NCBI GenBank assembly: GCA_934162125.1
Contig: CAKPHU010000001.1
Coordinates: 62,001 to 126,000, forward strand
Origin: an uncultured Bacilli bacterium
Lineage (GTDB): Bacteria; Bacillota_I; Bacilli_A; RF39; UBA660
Length of the DNA stretch: 64,000 nt
Direction of reading: 5' to 3'
The notes under the pieces were generated by a model. It worked only from the letters and a program-made list of their open reading frames with translations. It had not been told where the DNA came from and searched no databases. How positions within the stretch are numbered: the first letter of the stretch is position 1; every line of letters begins with the position of its first letter. Positions 42,620 to 51,277 of this stretch are shown here, piece after piece. Position numbers and translations under genes: made by a program.

Positions 42620-43111
42620 TTACACTGTTTTGCTTGTACTATTATTAAATATGAATACATCTTCAATACCATCATTTTTTATAGTGAAGGTATTGTTAGT
42701 GTATTTAGTGATAACTTTTTTCCAGAAAGAATATGCAATAGGATTATTTTCCATTGGTTGTACTTCCCAATTGCCAGGATATTTTTCAAAAGCTAGAATT
42801 GCAGCTTGTTCTCCGATATGATTTCTTCTGAATTTGGGCATAATTAAGAATTCAGCTATTGTTTTACCATTTGTGTTAAATTTATTATGCTCGTTAATCA
42901 TAACAAAACCAGCTAGTTTGTCGTTATAAGTAATAAAATATTTATCACGTCGTTTGTCTGAAAAATAGGCATCAAAATATTTATATTCAAAGATTCCTTT
43001 TTCATTTATTTGGTTATCGATATAAAAGCTTCCATCATAAAGCGCAAACTGAAGTAATCGATATAGGATATCTTTTTCTTCATCTTTTACACTTACTAAT
43101 TTTATAGGCAT
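42620..43111 (-). CDS. GNAT family N-acetyltransferase
   Basis: A 163-residue GNAT protein. EFLIMPKFRRNHIGEQAAIL near residue 86 is the acetyl-CoA loop (the RRNHIGE form of RxxGxG/A), followed by ENNPIAYSFWKKV. It resembles the uncharacterised GNATs that acetylate small molecules. The tail FNNSTSKTV is polar. No ribosome site is unusually strong, and the partner genes do not reveal the substrate. An alpha/beta-hydrolase gene ends 64 bases upstream. Confidence 0.82.
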   Translation of the reverse strand: MPIKLVSVKDEEKDILYRLLQFALYDGSFYIDNQINEKGIFEYKYFDAYFSDKRRDKYFITYNDKLAGFVMINEHNKFNTNGKTIAEFLIMPKFRRNHIGEQAAILAFEKYPGNWEVQPMENNPIAYSFWKKVITKYTNNTFTIKNDGIEDVFIFNNSTSKTV

Positions 43112-43174
43112 AATAGCACTTCCTTTTAATATTATAGTATTTTATTTAATACTATTTTTTATTAATTAATATTT

Positions 43175-43924
43175 TTAATTATTTAAGATAAATTCAATAA
43201 TTTTGTCTTCAAATCCATATAATTCATGTTCTCCACCTTTAATTATGTTATAGACTAGATTATTTTTCCTACTGAATTCTATGATATCATCAACTAAGAC
43301 AGTTTTATCTAGAGCTCCTTGAATGATAAATACATTGTTGAAGCTACCGTTTCTTATGAAACTATCGCCATTTTTAAATTCTTCGTAAGCTTTCTTAGAT
43401 ATTTTAATATTATTATATAATGGTAAAAAGTCATGATTATTAAAATAATCTATATTTAAGTTATCAACTTTTCTTTCCATGATTTCACAAAAATTGATAG
43501 CGGGACACATCAAATATATCTTATTAATATCTTTTTTTATTTCATTATAGGCATTTAATATAACAAAGCCACCATAGCTAGAACCAAATAAAGAGATATT
43601 ACAATTTTCATGATGAACTTTAATATATTTAATTGCTTCTTTAATATATTCAGTACAAATAGTTAAGTCAAAAGATTCAAAAGGTGTTTTATCTTCTCCA
43701 TGTCCTGGTAGATCCAAACTATAAACGATATAATTATTGGCTAGTAAATTATTATAAAATCTAGTAATCCAATTTTTGTTACTACCTAGGCCATGAATAT
43801 ATAAAATGATATTTTCACTTTTTGGGTTTTCAATCGCTTTAAACATGTGAATTCTATTATTAATAATGAAATCATACTCTACTCTTTGATCTTTTTTAGC
43901 TACTTCTAATAATTCTGGAATCAT
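43175..43924 (-). CDS. Alpha/beta hydrolase
   Basis: A 249-residue hydrolase. IILYIHGLGSNKNWITRF is the oxyanion-hole HG motif; SLFGSSYGGFVIL near residue 112 carries the nucleophile Ser in GxSxG; Asp near 207 (QGALDKTVLVDD) and His in GGEHELYG complete the triad. There is no secretion signal. It is probably a serine esterase or acyl hydrolase of unknown substrate. ATG follows a GAGG site. It converges in direction with neighbours but is not clearly co-transcribed with them. Confidence 0.88.
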   Translation of the reverse strand: MIPELLEVAKKDQRVEYDFIINNRIHMFKAIENPKSENIILYIHGLGSNKNWITRFYNNLLANNYIVYSLDLPGHGEDKTPFESFDLTICTEYIKEAIKYIKVHHENCNISLFGSSYGGFVILNAYNEIKKDINKIYLMCPAINFCEIMERKVDNLNIDYFNNHDFLPLYNNIKISKKAYEEFKNGDSFIRNGSFNNVFIIQGALDKTVLVDDIIEFSRKNNLVYNIIKGGEHELYGFEDKIIEFILNN

Positions 43925-44009
43925 AAGTTACCTCTTCAAATTTTTATAAAGTTTTATTTATATTTATTATACTACAAATGTTTTAAAAGCTGAAATGCAT
44001 ATTATTTTA

Positions 44010-44486
44010 TTATTTTTCCTTGTTTACTTCTTCTAACATTATTTTTTTTATTTTATCTATATCAGTAAAAAATAAATTAGTTCCTCTTTTCCTTAATCCC
44101 ATCATATTTTTAAATAAAGCTTTTATTTCATTTTGCAAATCAGTGGGGACATTTAACGGAACTCCATCTACTGTATGTACATGATCTATGTATTTTTCTA
44201 ATGTAGGGAATGTATTTTGAAGAAGTATTGCTGCATCTTCATTTGCTATTTTTCTAATTATAATTGTATTGCAAAATCCATAACGCTTTATTTTCTTATC
44301 AATTATTTTCTTATATTTATCTACTTTAGAACTTATTGGTATGAACCATAATATTTCTTTGTCTTTGACAGTAAAATATGTTGGCCTTTTTTTACCTTTT
44401 TCGTGATTTTGCATTAAACTATCATCATTTACAATAATAAAATACTCATCTTTTATGTGATATAAATATCCTGTCTTTATTTCCAT
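44010..44486 (-). CDS. Type III toxin, ToxN/AbiQ (CptN-like) endoribonuclease
   Basis: A 158-residue toxin. I start at ATG 44484-44486 (MEIKTGYLYHIKDEYF) after CGGAG; the upstream open frame lies in antitoxin RNA. FIPISSKVDKYKKIIDKKIK and LLQNTFPTLEKYIDH match the ToxN/AbiQ/CptN fold, whose members cut RNA at specific sites and are held inactive by a repeat RNA. The Lys-Tyr-Lys segment near the active centre is the family hallmark. The upstream repeat RNA with terminator is exactly the organisation of a type III toxin-antitoxin locus. A phage-abortive role is family knowledge; it is inferred here. Confidence 0.85.
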   Translation of the reverse strand: MEIKTGYLYHIKDEYFIIVNDDSLMQNHEKGKKRPTYFTVKDKEILWFIPISSKVDKYKKIIDKKIKRYGFCNTIIIRKIANEDAAILLQNTFPTLEKYIDHVHTVDGVPLNVPTDLQNEIKALFKNMMGLRKRGTNLFFTDIDKIKKIMLEEVNKEK

Positions 44487-44526
44487 GTACATCATCTCCG
44501 TACATATTATATTGCAGGAAAAAAGA

Positions 44527-44674
44527 AAACTTCGTAAAATAACGAAGTTTCTTACATTTTCAACCAGGATCATTTATTAGTCGCACCACCTGGAAGCGAA
44601 AAACATTGTCGCCTGGAATCATTTATTATTCGCACCATCCAGAAGCGAAAAACATTTTTTACACTTTTCAGTGC
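44527..44674 (-). ncRNA. Type III antitoxin RNA with about 2.1 repeats of 49 nt
   Basis: On the minus strand two 49-base units start at 44656 and 44607, and a partial third at 44558. Each begins AATGTTTTTCGCTTC and contains TGGTGCGAxTAATAAATGAT, with a pairing arm on each side: CTGGA with TCCAG in unit one and CCAGG with CCTGG in unit two. The paired change keeps the stem. A strong promoter lies upstream and a hairpin terminator (AAACTTCGT pairing with ACGAAGTTT, 44527-44550) downstream, just before the toxin ATG. This attenuating terminator is normal in type III loci. Confidence 0.85.
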
Positions 44675-44680
44675 AATATA

Positions 44681-44709
44681 AATATACTATGTTTTTATGA
44701 AAAAGTCAA
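44681..44709 (-). promoter_or_regulatory. Promoter of the type III antitoxin/toxin
   Basis: TTGACT (44704-44709) and TATATT (44681-44686) on the minus strand are 17 bases apart. The expected start near 44674 precedes the first repeat. Confidence 0.8.
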
Positions 44710-44742
44710 TTAGTATACCATTATTAGTATATTCAGATCTTT

Positions 44743-44826
44743 TTAGTTATATACTTTTTTGTTGATTGCAGCTTGCGTGGCAGCTAATCTTGCAACTGAA
44801 ATATTGAATGGTGAGCATGATATATA
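44743..44826 (-). pseudogene. Decayed copy of the ppdK 3' end
   Basis: Twenty-seven codons read PYISCSPFNISVARLAATQA, then AINKKVYN and TAA. They match the C-terminus of the intact pyruvate phosphate dikinase, which ends DYVSCSPFRVPVARLAAAQA, then AINNKK. Substitutions and the changed tail show an old duplicate. It lies between the intact ppdK stop and the toxin-antitoxin promoter, and reads in the same direction, with no start. Confidence 0.8.
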
Positions 44827-44925
44827 TGGAAACTAATAATTCTAATTTTTTTGCTTATCATCTTGCTTAATTCTTACTTAATAACAAAACTTTTTTCTTT
44901 TCATTTTTGTTTTGTTACAACAAAA

Positions 44926-44943
44926 AAGAGCTTTTCAGCTCTT
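44926..44943 (-). terminator. Terminator after ppdK
   Basis: AAGAGCT at 44926-44932 pairs with AGCTCTT at 44937-44943, followed by TTTTTTG on the minus strand. It separates the intact ppdK gene from the remnant. Confidence 0.8.
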
Positions 44944-44967
44944 CTATATTATTCATACTTTTGTATT

Positions 44968-47592
44968 TTATTTTTTGTTGTTGATTGCAGCTTGAGCAGC
45001 AGCTAATCTTGCAACTGGAACACGGAATGGTGAGCATGATACATAATCAAGTCCAACTCTATGACAGAAGTCGATACTCTTTGGATCTCCACCATGTTCT
45101 CCACAAATTCCTAAATGAATTTCTGGACGAGTTTTTCTTCCTAATTCAGCAGCCATAGCTACTAATTTACCAACACCGTCTTGATCGATTGTAGCAAATG
45201 GATCTTGTTCAAGAATCTTCTTGCCATAGTAATCTCCTAAGAACTTAGTTGCATCATCTCTTGAGAAACCAAATGTCATTTGAGTTAAGTCATTTGTTCC
45301 GAATGAGAAGAATTCTGCCTCTTGTGCGATTTCATCTGCTGTTAATGCAGCACGAGGAATTTCAATCATTGTACCTACGTGATATTCAACTTTTGTATCA
45401 CTCTTAGCTAAAATTTCTTCAGCAGTAGCTACTACGATATCTTTTACATATTTTAATTCTTTTACTGATCCAACAAGTGGAATCATAATTTCAGGATGAA
45501 CATCGATTCCTTCTTTTTTAACATTGATAGCTGCTTCAATTACAGCAGTTGTTTGCATCTTAGCTATTTCTGGATAAGTTACAGCTAAACGGCAACCACG
45601 ATGTCCCATCATAGGATTGAATTCTTTTAGAGAAATTACACGAGCTTTTAATGCTTCAAAAGTCATACCTAAACTTTCTGCCAAAGGTTTAATTTCTTCA
45701 TCAGTATGAGGTAAGAACTCATGTAGTGGTGGGTCTAAGAAACGAATTGTAACTGTATAGCCATCCATTGCTCTAAATAGGCCTTCAAAGTCATCTCTTT
45801 GATATGGAAGAATCTTAGCTAATGCTTCTTCACGTTTTTCTACAGTATCAGCTGTAATCATACGACGGAAGTTGAAAATTCTTTCTTCTTCAAAGAACAT
45901 ATGCTCAGTACGGCATAGACCAATACCTTCTGCACCAAATTTACGAGCTTGAGTTGCATCTCTTGGAGTATCAGCATTTGTTCTGATTTGTAATTTACGA
46001 GTTGCATCAGCCCATTCCATAATAGTTTCAAAGTTACCAGAAATTTCTGGAGCTACAGTTTTAACTTGTTCTCCATAAACATATCCTGTTGAACCATCTA
46101 AACTAATATAATCTCCTTCTTTAAACACAGTACCATCTGCTAAAGTTAGAGTCTTCTTTTCTTCATCTACTTGGATTTCACCACATCCTGATACACAGCA
46201 AGTTCCCATACCACGAGCAACAACGGCAGCGTGAGAAGTCATACCTCCACGTACAGTTAAGATACCATGTGCTAGGTTCATTCCTTCAATATCTTCTGGT
46301 GATGTTTCAAGTCTTGCTAAAATTAGGTCTTTTTCTCCTGTTTCATGGAATTTAACAACGTCTTCAGCATTGAAGCATAATTTACCTGTTGCAGCACCTG
46401 GAGATGCAGCAAGTCCTTTAGCAACTACTTTTGCAGCTTTTAAGCTAGCTTCATCAAAGTTAGGGTGTAATAATTGATCTAATTGTTTTGGCTCTAATTT
46501 CATTAAAGCTTCTTCTTTAGTAATCATTCCCTCTTCTACCATATCTACGGCAATCTTTAATGCAGCCTTAGCTGTTCTCTTACCATTTCTTGTTTGTAAC
46601 ATGAATAATTTACCATCTTCAATAGTAAATTCCATATCTTGCATATCACGATAGTGATCTTCTAGGATACCACAGATACGTTTAAATTCTTCATAGCACT
46701 CTGGCATTACTTCTTTTAAAGTATCAATTGTTTGTGGTGTACGAATACCAGCAACAACATCTTCACCTTGTGCATTCATTAAATACTCACCATATAGAGC
46801 ATTTTCACCAGTTGCTGGGTTTCTTGTAAATGCAACACCTGTACCAGATGTTTCACCTTTGTTACCATAAACCATTTCTTGTACGTTTACAGCAGTTCCC
46901 CAACTACTTGGAATATCATTTAAACGACGATATGTAATAGCACGATCGTTGTTCCAACTTCTAAATACAGCTTTTACAGCTTCAATTAATTGAACTTTTG
47001 GATCTTGTGGGAATTCAACACCAGCGTGTTTCTTATATTCTTCTTTATAGATTCCAATTACTTCTTGTAAATCTTCAGCAGTTAGTTCAGTATCATACTC
47101 TACATGTTTTTTTTCTTTTATCTTATCAAATAATCTTTCAAATGATGATTTTGGGAATCCCATTACAACATCTGCAAACATTTGGATAAAACGACGATAT
47201 GAGTCATATACGAAACGTGGGTTGCCAGTTACTTCACTGAATCCTTCAGCTACTGTATCATTTAATCCTAAGTTTAATACTGTATCCATCATACCAGGCA
47301 TACTTGCTCTAGCACCACTTCTTACAGATACTAATAAAGGATTATGAGCATCTCCCAATGTTTTTCCAGTTATTTTTTCTAGTTCTTTTAATTTTTCTTC
47401 TATTTCTGAAGTAATATCAGCGTTTAACTTTTCACCGTCATCATAGTACTTTAAGCAAGCTTCTGTAGTTACAGTGAATCCTCTTGGAACTGGTAAGCCA
47501 ATATTAGTCATTTCAGCTAAGTTAGCTCCCTTTCCTCCTAAGAGGTTACGCATATCTTTACTACCTTCAGTAAATAAATATACATATTTCAT
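44968..47592 (-). CDS. ppdK: Pyruvate, phosphate dikinase
   Basis: An 874-residue enzyme from ATG 47590-47592, after AGGAGGGAAT; the longer frame upstream has no ribosome site. LGGKGANLAEM near residue 19 begins the ATP-grasp domain. LTVRGGMTSHAAVVARGMGT near residue 440 holds the phosphohistidine, and the C-terminal TIM-barrel has RTEHMFF, RTPEIHLGICGEHGGDPK and the active-site Cys of GICGEHGG. It interconverts pyruvate, ATP and phosphate with PEP, AMP and PPi, giving reversible PEP use in fermentative metabolism. PPi produced or used links it to the short pyrophosphatase. Confidence 0.96.
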   Translation of the reverse strand: MKYVYLFTEGSKDMRNLLGGKGANLAEMTNIGLPVPRGFTVTTEACLKYYDDGEKLNADITSEIEEKLKELEKITGKTLGDAHNPLLVSVRSGARASMPGMMDTVLNLGLNDTVAEGFSEVTGNPRFVYDSYRRFIQMFADVVMGFPKSSFERLFDKIKEKKHVEYDTELTAEDLQEVIGIYKEEYKKHAGVEFPQDPKVQLIEAVKAVFRSWNNDRAITYRRLNDIPSSWGTAVNVQEMVYGNKGETSGTGVAFTRNPATGENALYGEYLMNAQGEDVVAGIRTPQTIDTLKEVMPECYEEFKRICGILEDHYRDMQDMEFTIEDGKLFMLQTRNGKRTAKAALKIAVDMVEEGMITKEEALMKLEPKQLDQLLHPNFDEASLKAAKVVAKGLAASPGAATGKLCFNAEDVVKFHETGEKDLILARLETSPEDIEGMNLAHGILTVRGGMTSHAAVVARGMGTCCVSGCGEIQVDEEKKTLTLADGTVFKEGDYISLDGSTGYVYGEQVKTVAPEISGNFETIMEWADATRKLQIRTNADTPRDATQARKFGAEGIGLCRTEHMFFEEERIFNFRRMITADTVEKREEALAKILPYQRDDFEGLFRAMDGYTVTIRFLDPPLHEFLPHTDEEIKPLAESLGMTFEALKARVISLKEFNPMMGHRGCRLAVTYPEIAKMQTTAVIEAAINVKKEGIDVHPEIMIPLVGSVKELKYVKDIVVATAEEILAKSDTKVEYHVGTMIEIPRAALTADEIAQEAEFFSFGTNDLTQMTFGFSRDDATKFLGDYYGKKILEQDPFATIDQDGVGKLVAMAAELGRKTRPEIHLGICGEHGGDPKSIDFCHRVGLDYVSCSPFRVPVARLAAAQAAINNKK

Positions 47593-47626
47593 ATTTATAT
47601 TCCCTCCTATGTCCCTAGACTTTTTT

Positions 47627-47655
47627 AGTATATCAATTTTTTGGTTGTGGGACAA
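47627..47655 (-). promoter_or_regulatory. Promoter of ppdK
   Basis: TTGTCC (47650-47655) and TATACT (47627-47632) on the minus strand have 17-base spacing, before the AGGAGGG ribosome site. Confidence 0.7.
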
Positions 47656-47691
47656 GAGTTTAGTGGCTTTTTTTAGCTTTTTTTGCAAAAG

Positions 47692-47717
47692 AAAAGACTT
47701 ATTTTACAAAGTCTTTT
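47692..47717 (-). terminator. Terminator overlapping trxA stop
   Basis: AAAAGACTT at 47692-47700 pairs with AAGTCTTTT at 47709-47717. The trxA stop is in the stem, and T-rich sequence follows on the minus strand. Confidence 0.75.
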
Positions 47718-47995
47718 ATCTCATCTTTAGTTAGGTAACCAGTATGGCTTTTTAACTCTTTACTTTTAGAAAATAATTTGATAGTTGGAATAGCCATAAT
47801 AGCATATTTGTTTGCTAGTGCTGGGAACTTATCAACATCAATTTTTAATAGTTCAATTTTCTCTTCAGAAGATACTTCTTCTAATAGAGGTGAAATCATC
47901 TTACATGGTCCGCACCAGTTGGCGTAAAAGTCAACTAAACATTTTTCTTTATTAATAAATTCATTAAAATCTTCTTCTTTTTCTAAATATTTCAT
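47699..47995 (-). CDS. trxA: Thioredoxin
   Basis: A 98-residue thioredoxin. LVDFYANWCGPCKMISPLLE holds the redox pair WCGPC near residue 28-32, and MAIPTIKLF has the cis-Pro. It reduces protein disulfides in the cytoplasm with thioredoxin reductase, which is not in this window. It starts 18 bases after the stop of the gluzincin-like gene and is followed by a terminator, so it ends a transcript that includes the HEYAH and probably CvpA genes. Confidence 0.92.
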   Translation of the reverse strand: MKYLEKEEDFNEFINKEKCLVDFYANWCGPCKMISPLLEEVSSEEKIELLKIDVDKFPALANKYAIMAIPTIKLFSKSKELKSHTGYLTKDEIKDFVK

Positions 47996-48013
47996 AAGTC
48001 CTCCTTAGTTAAT

Positions 48014-48850
48014 TTATTTTTTTGTTGTTTCTTTAATAGTTGGTTTAATTTCTTTTTTATTTTCAGTTCCAGAAAGTATGGATATTAAATCAATACTTAG
48101 GCAAGCATCTACAAACTCATGTTCATCTTTAACTAGATTGTTAGCTAGCAATCTACTTGAAATAATGTTTGCGACTGGATATTGTGATAAGCAATTAACT
48201 ATTTCAACAGGAAAATTATATCTTGCTACCCTATTCATATCTGACTCATCAATATCTTCTGCACTTAAGTTTTGCTTTTTGCGATATAAATCCTCATAAT
48301 GAAGTTCAGTCGCAAGAGCGTCTACCATTTTAGATTCATAATGCATTCGGTTATTTCTTCTAGCTTGTATTAAGTTATGATACTCTGGATACTCTTTACC
48401 TAAATATAATTCCAATTGTTTTTCAAGATAGAAAGCATATGTTTCCGCGAAGAACCAGTAAGTATCTGGAACTATTGGAGGAGACATATTTCTATCAATA
48501 TAATGGGCATATTCATGAACTAGGATAAATAAGTCATTATCATTACCATTTAATTTTATATGAGCCTGAGCTGTAGTAGTATCAACATAAGACTTTAAAA
48601 GAGAGTCTTCAATTATTATACTACCATTATTTAAACCATTTATGAGCATGTCATAATAATTTTCATTATATTTTTTATAAAATTCTAGAGCTAAGCTTTT
48701 TGGATCCTTAATTGTTTTAGGATATTCTTCTTTAGGATAATCTCCAGTAAAAAAATCAATTAGTAAATCTAGTGCTTCTCTTGTTAATATTTTTTTCTTA
48801 CTAGACTCTTTTACTACTTGTTCAATAAAACTCTTTTTATCAATTTTCAT
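48014..48850 (-). CDS. Gluzincin-like metallopeptidase, cytoplasmic
   Basis: A 278-residue protein with no signal. LFILVHEYAHYIDRNMSPP contains HExxH (HEYAH) near residue 129, and the later FAETYAFYLEKQLE has the Glu expected as a third zinc ligand about 20 residues on. The overall fold resembles M3-like oligopeptidases but it is much smaller than those. Possibly a peptidase for short peptides, unproven. It is followed by trxA and preceded by cvpA with 15 bases between, forming a three-gene unit on the minus strand. Confidence 0.65.
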   Translation of the reverse strand: MKIDKKSFIEQVVKESSKKKILTREALDLLIDFFTGDYPKEEYPKTIKDPKSLALEFYKKYNENYYDMLINGLNNGSIIIEDSLLKSYVDTTTAQAHIKLNGNDNDLFILVHEYAHYIDRNMSPPIVPDTYWFFAETYAFYLEKQLELYLGKEYPEYHNLIQARRNNRMHYESKMVDALATELHYEDLYRKKQNLSAEDIDESDMNRVARYNFPVEIVNCLSQYPVANIISSRLLANNLVKDEHEFVDACLSIDLISILSGTENKKEIKPTIKETTKK

Positions 48851-48865
48851 GGTTTTTTCCTTTAA

Positions 48866-49579
48866 TTAGTAATTAGCTAGAACTTTATCTAGACCGGTTA
48901 TACCTTTTAGACGATCTAGAACTACAAGTTGTTCAATAACATGTTTTGTTGTTACTTTATATTTTAGGGATATATCAATTATTTTTAGATTGGCATTATT
49001 AGTAGATATTTTTTTATCAGCAACATCATTTATTAGAGTTGTTACCTCATTTACAGAGGAAGTAATACTTGCTGTTCCTGTTGATAATACTGGTGTTTTA
49101 TATAACATATAGTTAGCTAGGTTACTTTCATAGAAGAAGTCTACTCTACTTAAAGGAATAGCTGCTAGTAAAAGAATTATAAATAGTAAGATATAACCTT
49201 CTACTAGTCCTACGACAAAGCCAGCTAATTTAGATGGTAGACGTAAAATAATAGTAGCGTTTACCAGTTTTTGAATCCAACCTGATATGTGAACTATAAA
49301 GCAATATATTCCCATAAAGACTGAACATAAAATGAAGAAAGCTGCTAATTGATAGATAACTATATTTAATGCTGTTAGGCCTTCTAAGGAACCAGAAAAA
49401 TTAAAGAATGGTAAGTATTTGCAACACCAATCTCCGATATAGTTTTTTAAGACATAAGCTAGAACAAAGACTACTATAATACCTACTAAAGCAACAAGTT
49501 CTTTTATAACACCTTTTTTCCAGCCAATTAAGCCACTAAATAAAAGTAGAAAAATAATTGCAATATCAATTATATTCAC
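48866..49579 (-). CDS. CvpA family membrane protein
   Basis: A 237-residue membrane protein. MNIIDIAIIFLLLFSGLIGWKKG at the start (first 20 shown in family form) and four to five helices up to residue about 150, with a polar C-terminal part. The GWKKG motif after helix one is the CvpA signature. CvpA proteins are linked to colicin V secretion and purine or envelope stress in some bacteria; the function is not settled. It is divergent from rnhC and heads the cvpA, peptidase, trxA unit. The gap to rnhC contains a TATAAT-like site. Confidence 0.85.
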   Translation of the reverse strand: MNIIDIAIIFLLLFSGLIGWKKGVIKELVALVGIIVVFVLAYVLKNYIGDWCCKYLPFFNFSGSLEGLTALNIVIYQLAAFFILCSVFMGIYCFIVHISGWIQKLVNATIILRLPSKLAGFVVGLVEGYILLFIILLLAAIPLSRVDFFYESNLANYMLYKTPVLSTGTASITSSVNEVTTLINDVADKKISTNNANLKIIDISLKYKVTTKHVIEQLVVLDRLKGITGLDKVLANY

Positions 49580-49650
49580 TTTATCACACTCCTTATTTTC
49601 ATTATAAACTATTTAAAAAAAATATGCTATAATATTTTTAGAGGTGGATT

Positions 49651-50562
49651 ATGAACGTTGTTATTAAAGTAAATGATGAAATTAAACAAAAAATGATTGA
49701 ATATTATAAAGATAAGATGCGTGATAAAGTGATTCCTTATGTTGTATTTCAGGCTGAAGAAGAAGATACTGTTATAACAATGTATGAATCTGGTAAAGTT
49801 ATGTTTCAAGGTAAGAGTGCTGATGTTGATGCTTCTATGTGGGGAATGATGCTTGATAATACTGAAGAAAAAAGAGAAGCCAGGAAGAAGGAAGACGCTA
49901 AATACTATAATGTTAATGCAGTTGGTTCTGATGAAGTAGGCACAGGAGATTATTTTGGTCCAATAGTAGTTACGGCTTGCTATGTTAGACGTGAAGATAT
50001 TCCTTTTCTAGAAAGTCTTGGAGTTGGAGACTCTAAAAAGATAGATGATAATAAGATATTAAAAATGGCTCCAGAGATTGCTAAAAAGATTAAGTATCGT
50101 AGTGTAATTTTAACTAATAAAGAATATAATGAGAAGTATGCTAGGGATGTTAATATGAATAAGATCAAGGCTATTTTACATAACCGTGTTTTATATCAAT
50201 TAATGGAAGAAGAACATCCTGATGTTGATTACATTATTGTTGATGAATTTGCTAGAGAAGCAAGATATTATGCATACTTGGAAGGTATTGATAAAGTCCA
50301 AAGAAATATTACTTTTATGACGAAAGCGGAAGATAAGAATTTGGCAGTTGGGTGTGGTTCTATTATTAGTCGTTATATTTTCTTAAAAGAATTTGACAAG
50401 TTATGTGATAGTATTCATATTCCATTACCTAAAGGTGCTGGTAGTGATGTCGATAAGATTGGTGAAGAAGTCGTTGAAAAATATGGAAGAGATAAATTAA
50501 AAGAGATTGCTAAATTTAATTTTAAGAATACCGATCGTATTTTACATACATTAGTAATGTAA
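49651..50562 (+). CDS. rnhC: Ribonuclease HIII
   Basis: A 303-residue RNase HIII that removes RNA from RNA-DNA hybrids. The N-terminal 80 residues form the TBP-like substrate-binding domain. The catalytic core starts at VGSDEVGTGDYFGPIVVTAC near residue 91 with the Asp-Glu pair; DEFA and the late LPKGAGSDVD segment follow. The plus orientation and AGAGGTGG site are clear. A TATAAT lies about 20 bases upstream. It ends at a strong hairpin. Confidence 0.95.
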   Translation: MNVVIKVNDEIKQKMIEYYKDKMRDKVIPYVVFQAEEEDTVITMYESGKVMFQGKSADVDASMWGMMLDNTEEKREARKKEDAKYYNVNAVGSDEVGTGDYFGPIVVTACYVRREDIPFLESLGVGDSKKIDDNKILKMAPEIAKKIKYRSVILTNKEYNEKYARDVNMNKIKAILHNRVLYQLMEEEHPDVDYIIVDEFAREARYYAYLEGIDKVQRNITFMTKAEDKNLAVGCGSIISRYIFLKEFDKLCDSIHIPLPKGAGSDVDKIGEEVVEKYGRDKLKEIAKFNFKNTDRILHTLVM

Positions 50563-50588
50563 AACAGTATATTTTATTATACTGTTTT
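50561..50588 (+). terminator. Terminator after rnhC
   Basis: AAAACAGTATA at 50561-50571 pairs with TATACTGTTTT at 50578-50588, followed by TCTTG. It overlaps the rnhC stop by two bases. Confidence 0.82.
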
Positions 50589-50626
50589 CTTGTGGTAAAA
50601 TATTATTAGAGGATGAAGGTGATATT

Positions 50627-51238
50627 TTGGACTTTAGTAATTATTGGGATAATATTCATAAGAATTATACATCTAGTTATGATGGATGGTTAGAAAAGTA
50701 TCTGCCCTTCTTTAATACAGAAAAAGTATTTTTAGAATTAGGCTGTGGCAGAGCTTATAATAGTAAGAGGTTGCTAGAACTAGGATACAAGAATATTACG
50801 GCTTGTGATTTGTCTAGTGAAGTAATAAATATTTTGAAAGATGAATGTCAAGAACTTAATAGTTTTTGTTGTGATGTTACAAAACCTCTACCATTTTCTG
50901 ATGGCACAATTGATGTTATTATTGCGGACTTAGTTCTACATTATTTTAATAATCAGACAATGAGAGAAATTGTTAAAGAACTTGATCGTATTTTAGATAA
51001 AGATGGATATTTAATTATGCGAGTTAACTCTAGCAATGATAATTATACTAAACCTGGTAAGGATAAGGAAATTGAAGAAGAATTTTACTTTGATGGGGAC
51101 ATTTATAAGAAATATTATAATGAAGAAGAGTTACGTAAATTATTTAAGAACTTTACTATTTATTATATTGAAGAAAAGAAAATGGATCGTTATAAGAAAC
51201 CTAAAATACTTTGGGAGTTATGTTTAAGAAAAAAATAG
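50627..51238 (+). CDS. Class I SAM-dependent methyltransferase
   Basis: A 203-residue methyltransferase. VFLELGCGRAYNSKRLLELG near residue 34 is motif I for SAM. CDVTKPLPFSDGTIDVIIADL resembles motif II/III, and a C-terminal strand and helix follow. It starts with TTG at 50627 after GAAGGTGAT; no ATG gives a full domain. Related proteins methylate small molecules or other substrates; the target is unknown. It lies after rnhC but behind a terminator, so it has its own transcript. Confidence 0.82.
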   Translation: MDFSNYWDNIHKNYTSSYDGWLEKYLPFFNTEKVFLELGCGRAYNSKRLLELGYKNITACDLSSEVINILKDECQELNSFCCDVTKPLPFSDGTIDVIIADLVLHYFNNQTMREIVKELDRILDKDGYLIMRVNSSNDNYTKPGKDKEIEEEFYFDGDIYKKYYNEEELRKLFKNFTIYYIEEKKMDRYKKPKILWELCLRKK

Positions 51239-51247
51239 CACAAAAAA

Positions 51248-51277
51248 ACTTGTTAATTAAAACAAGTCTTTTTTTTT
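51248..51277. terminator. Bidirectional terminator
   Basis: ACTTGTT at 51248-51254 pairs with AACAAGT at 51261-51267, flanked by A-run and T-run, between the plus-strand methyltransferase and minus-strand DUF975 gene. Confidence 0.85.

Noticed and set aside
44553..44656. Possible CRISPR array
   Set aside because: Only about two units, contiguous without spacers, no cas genes. The promoter, terminator and ToxN-like gene fit a type III antitoxin.
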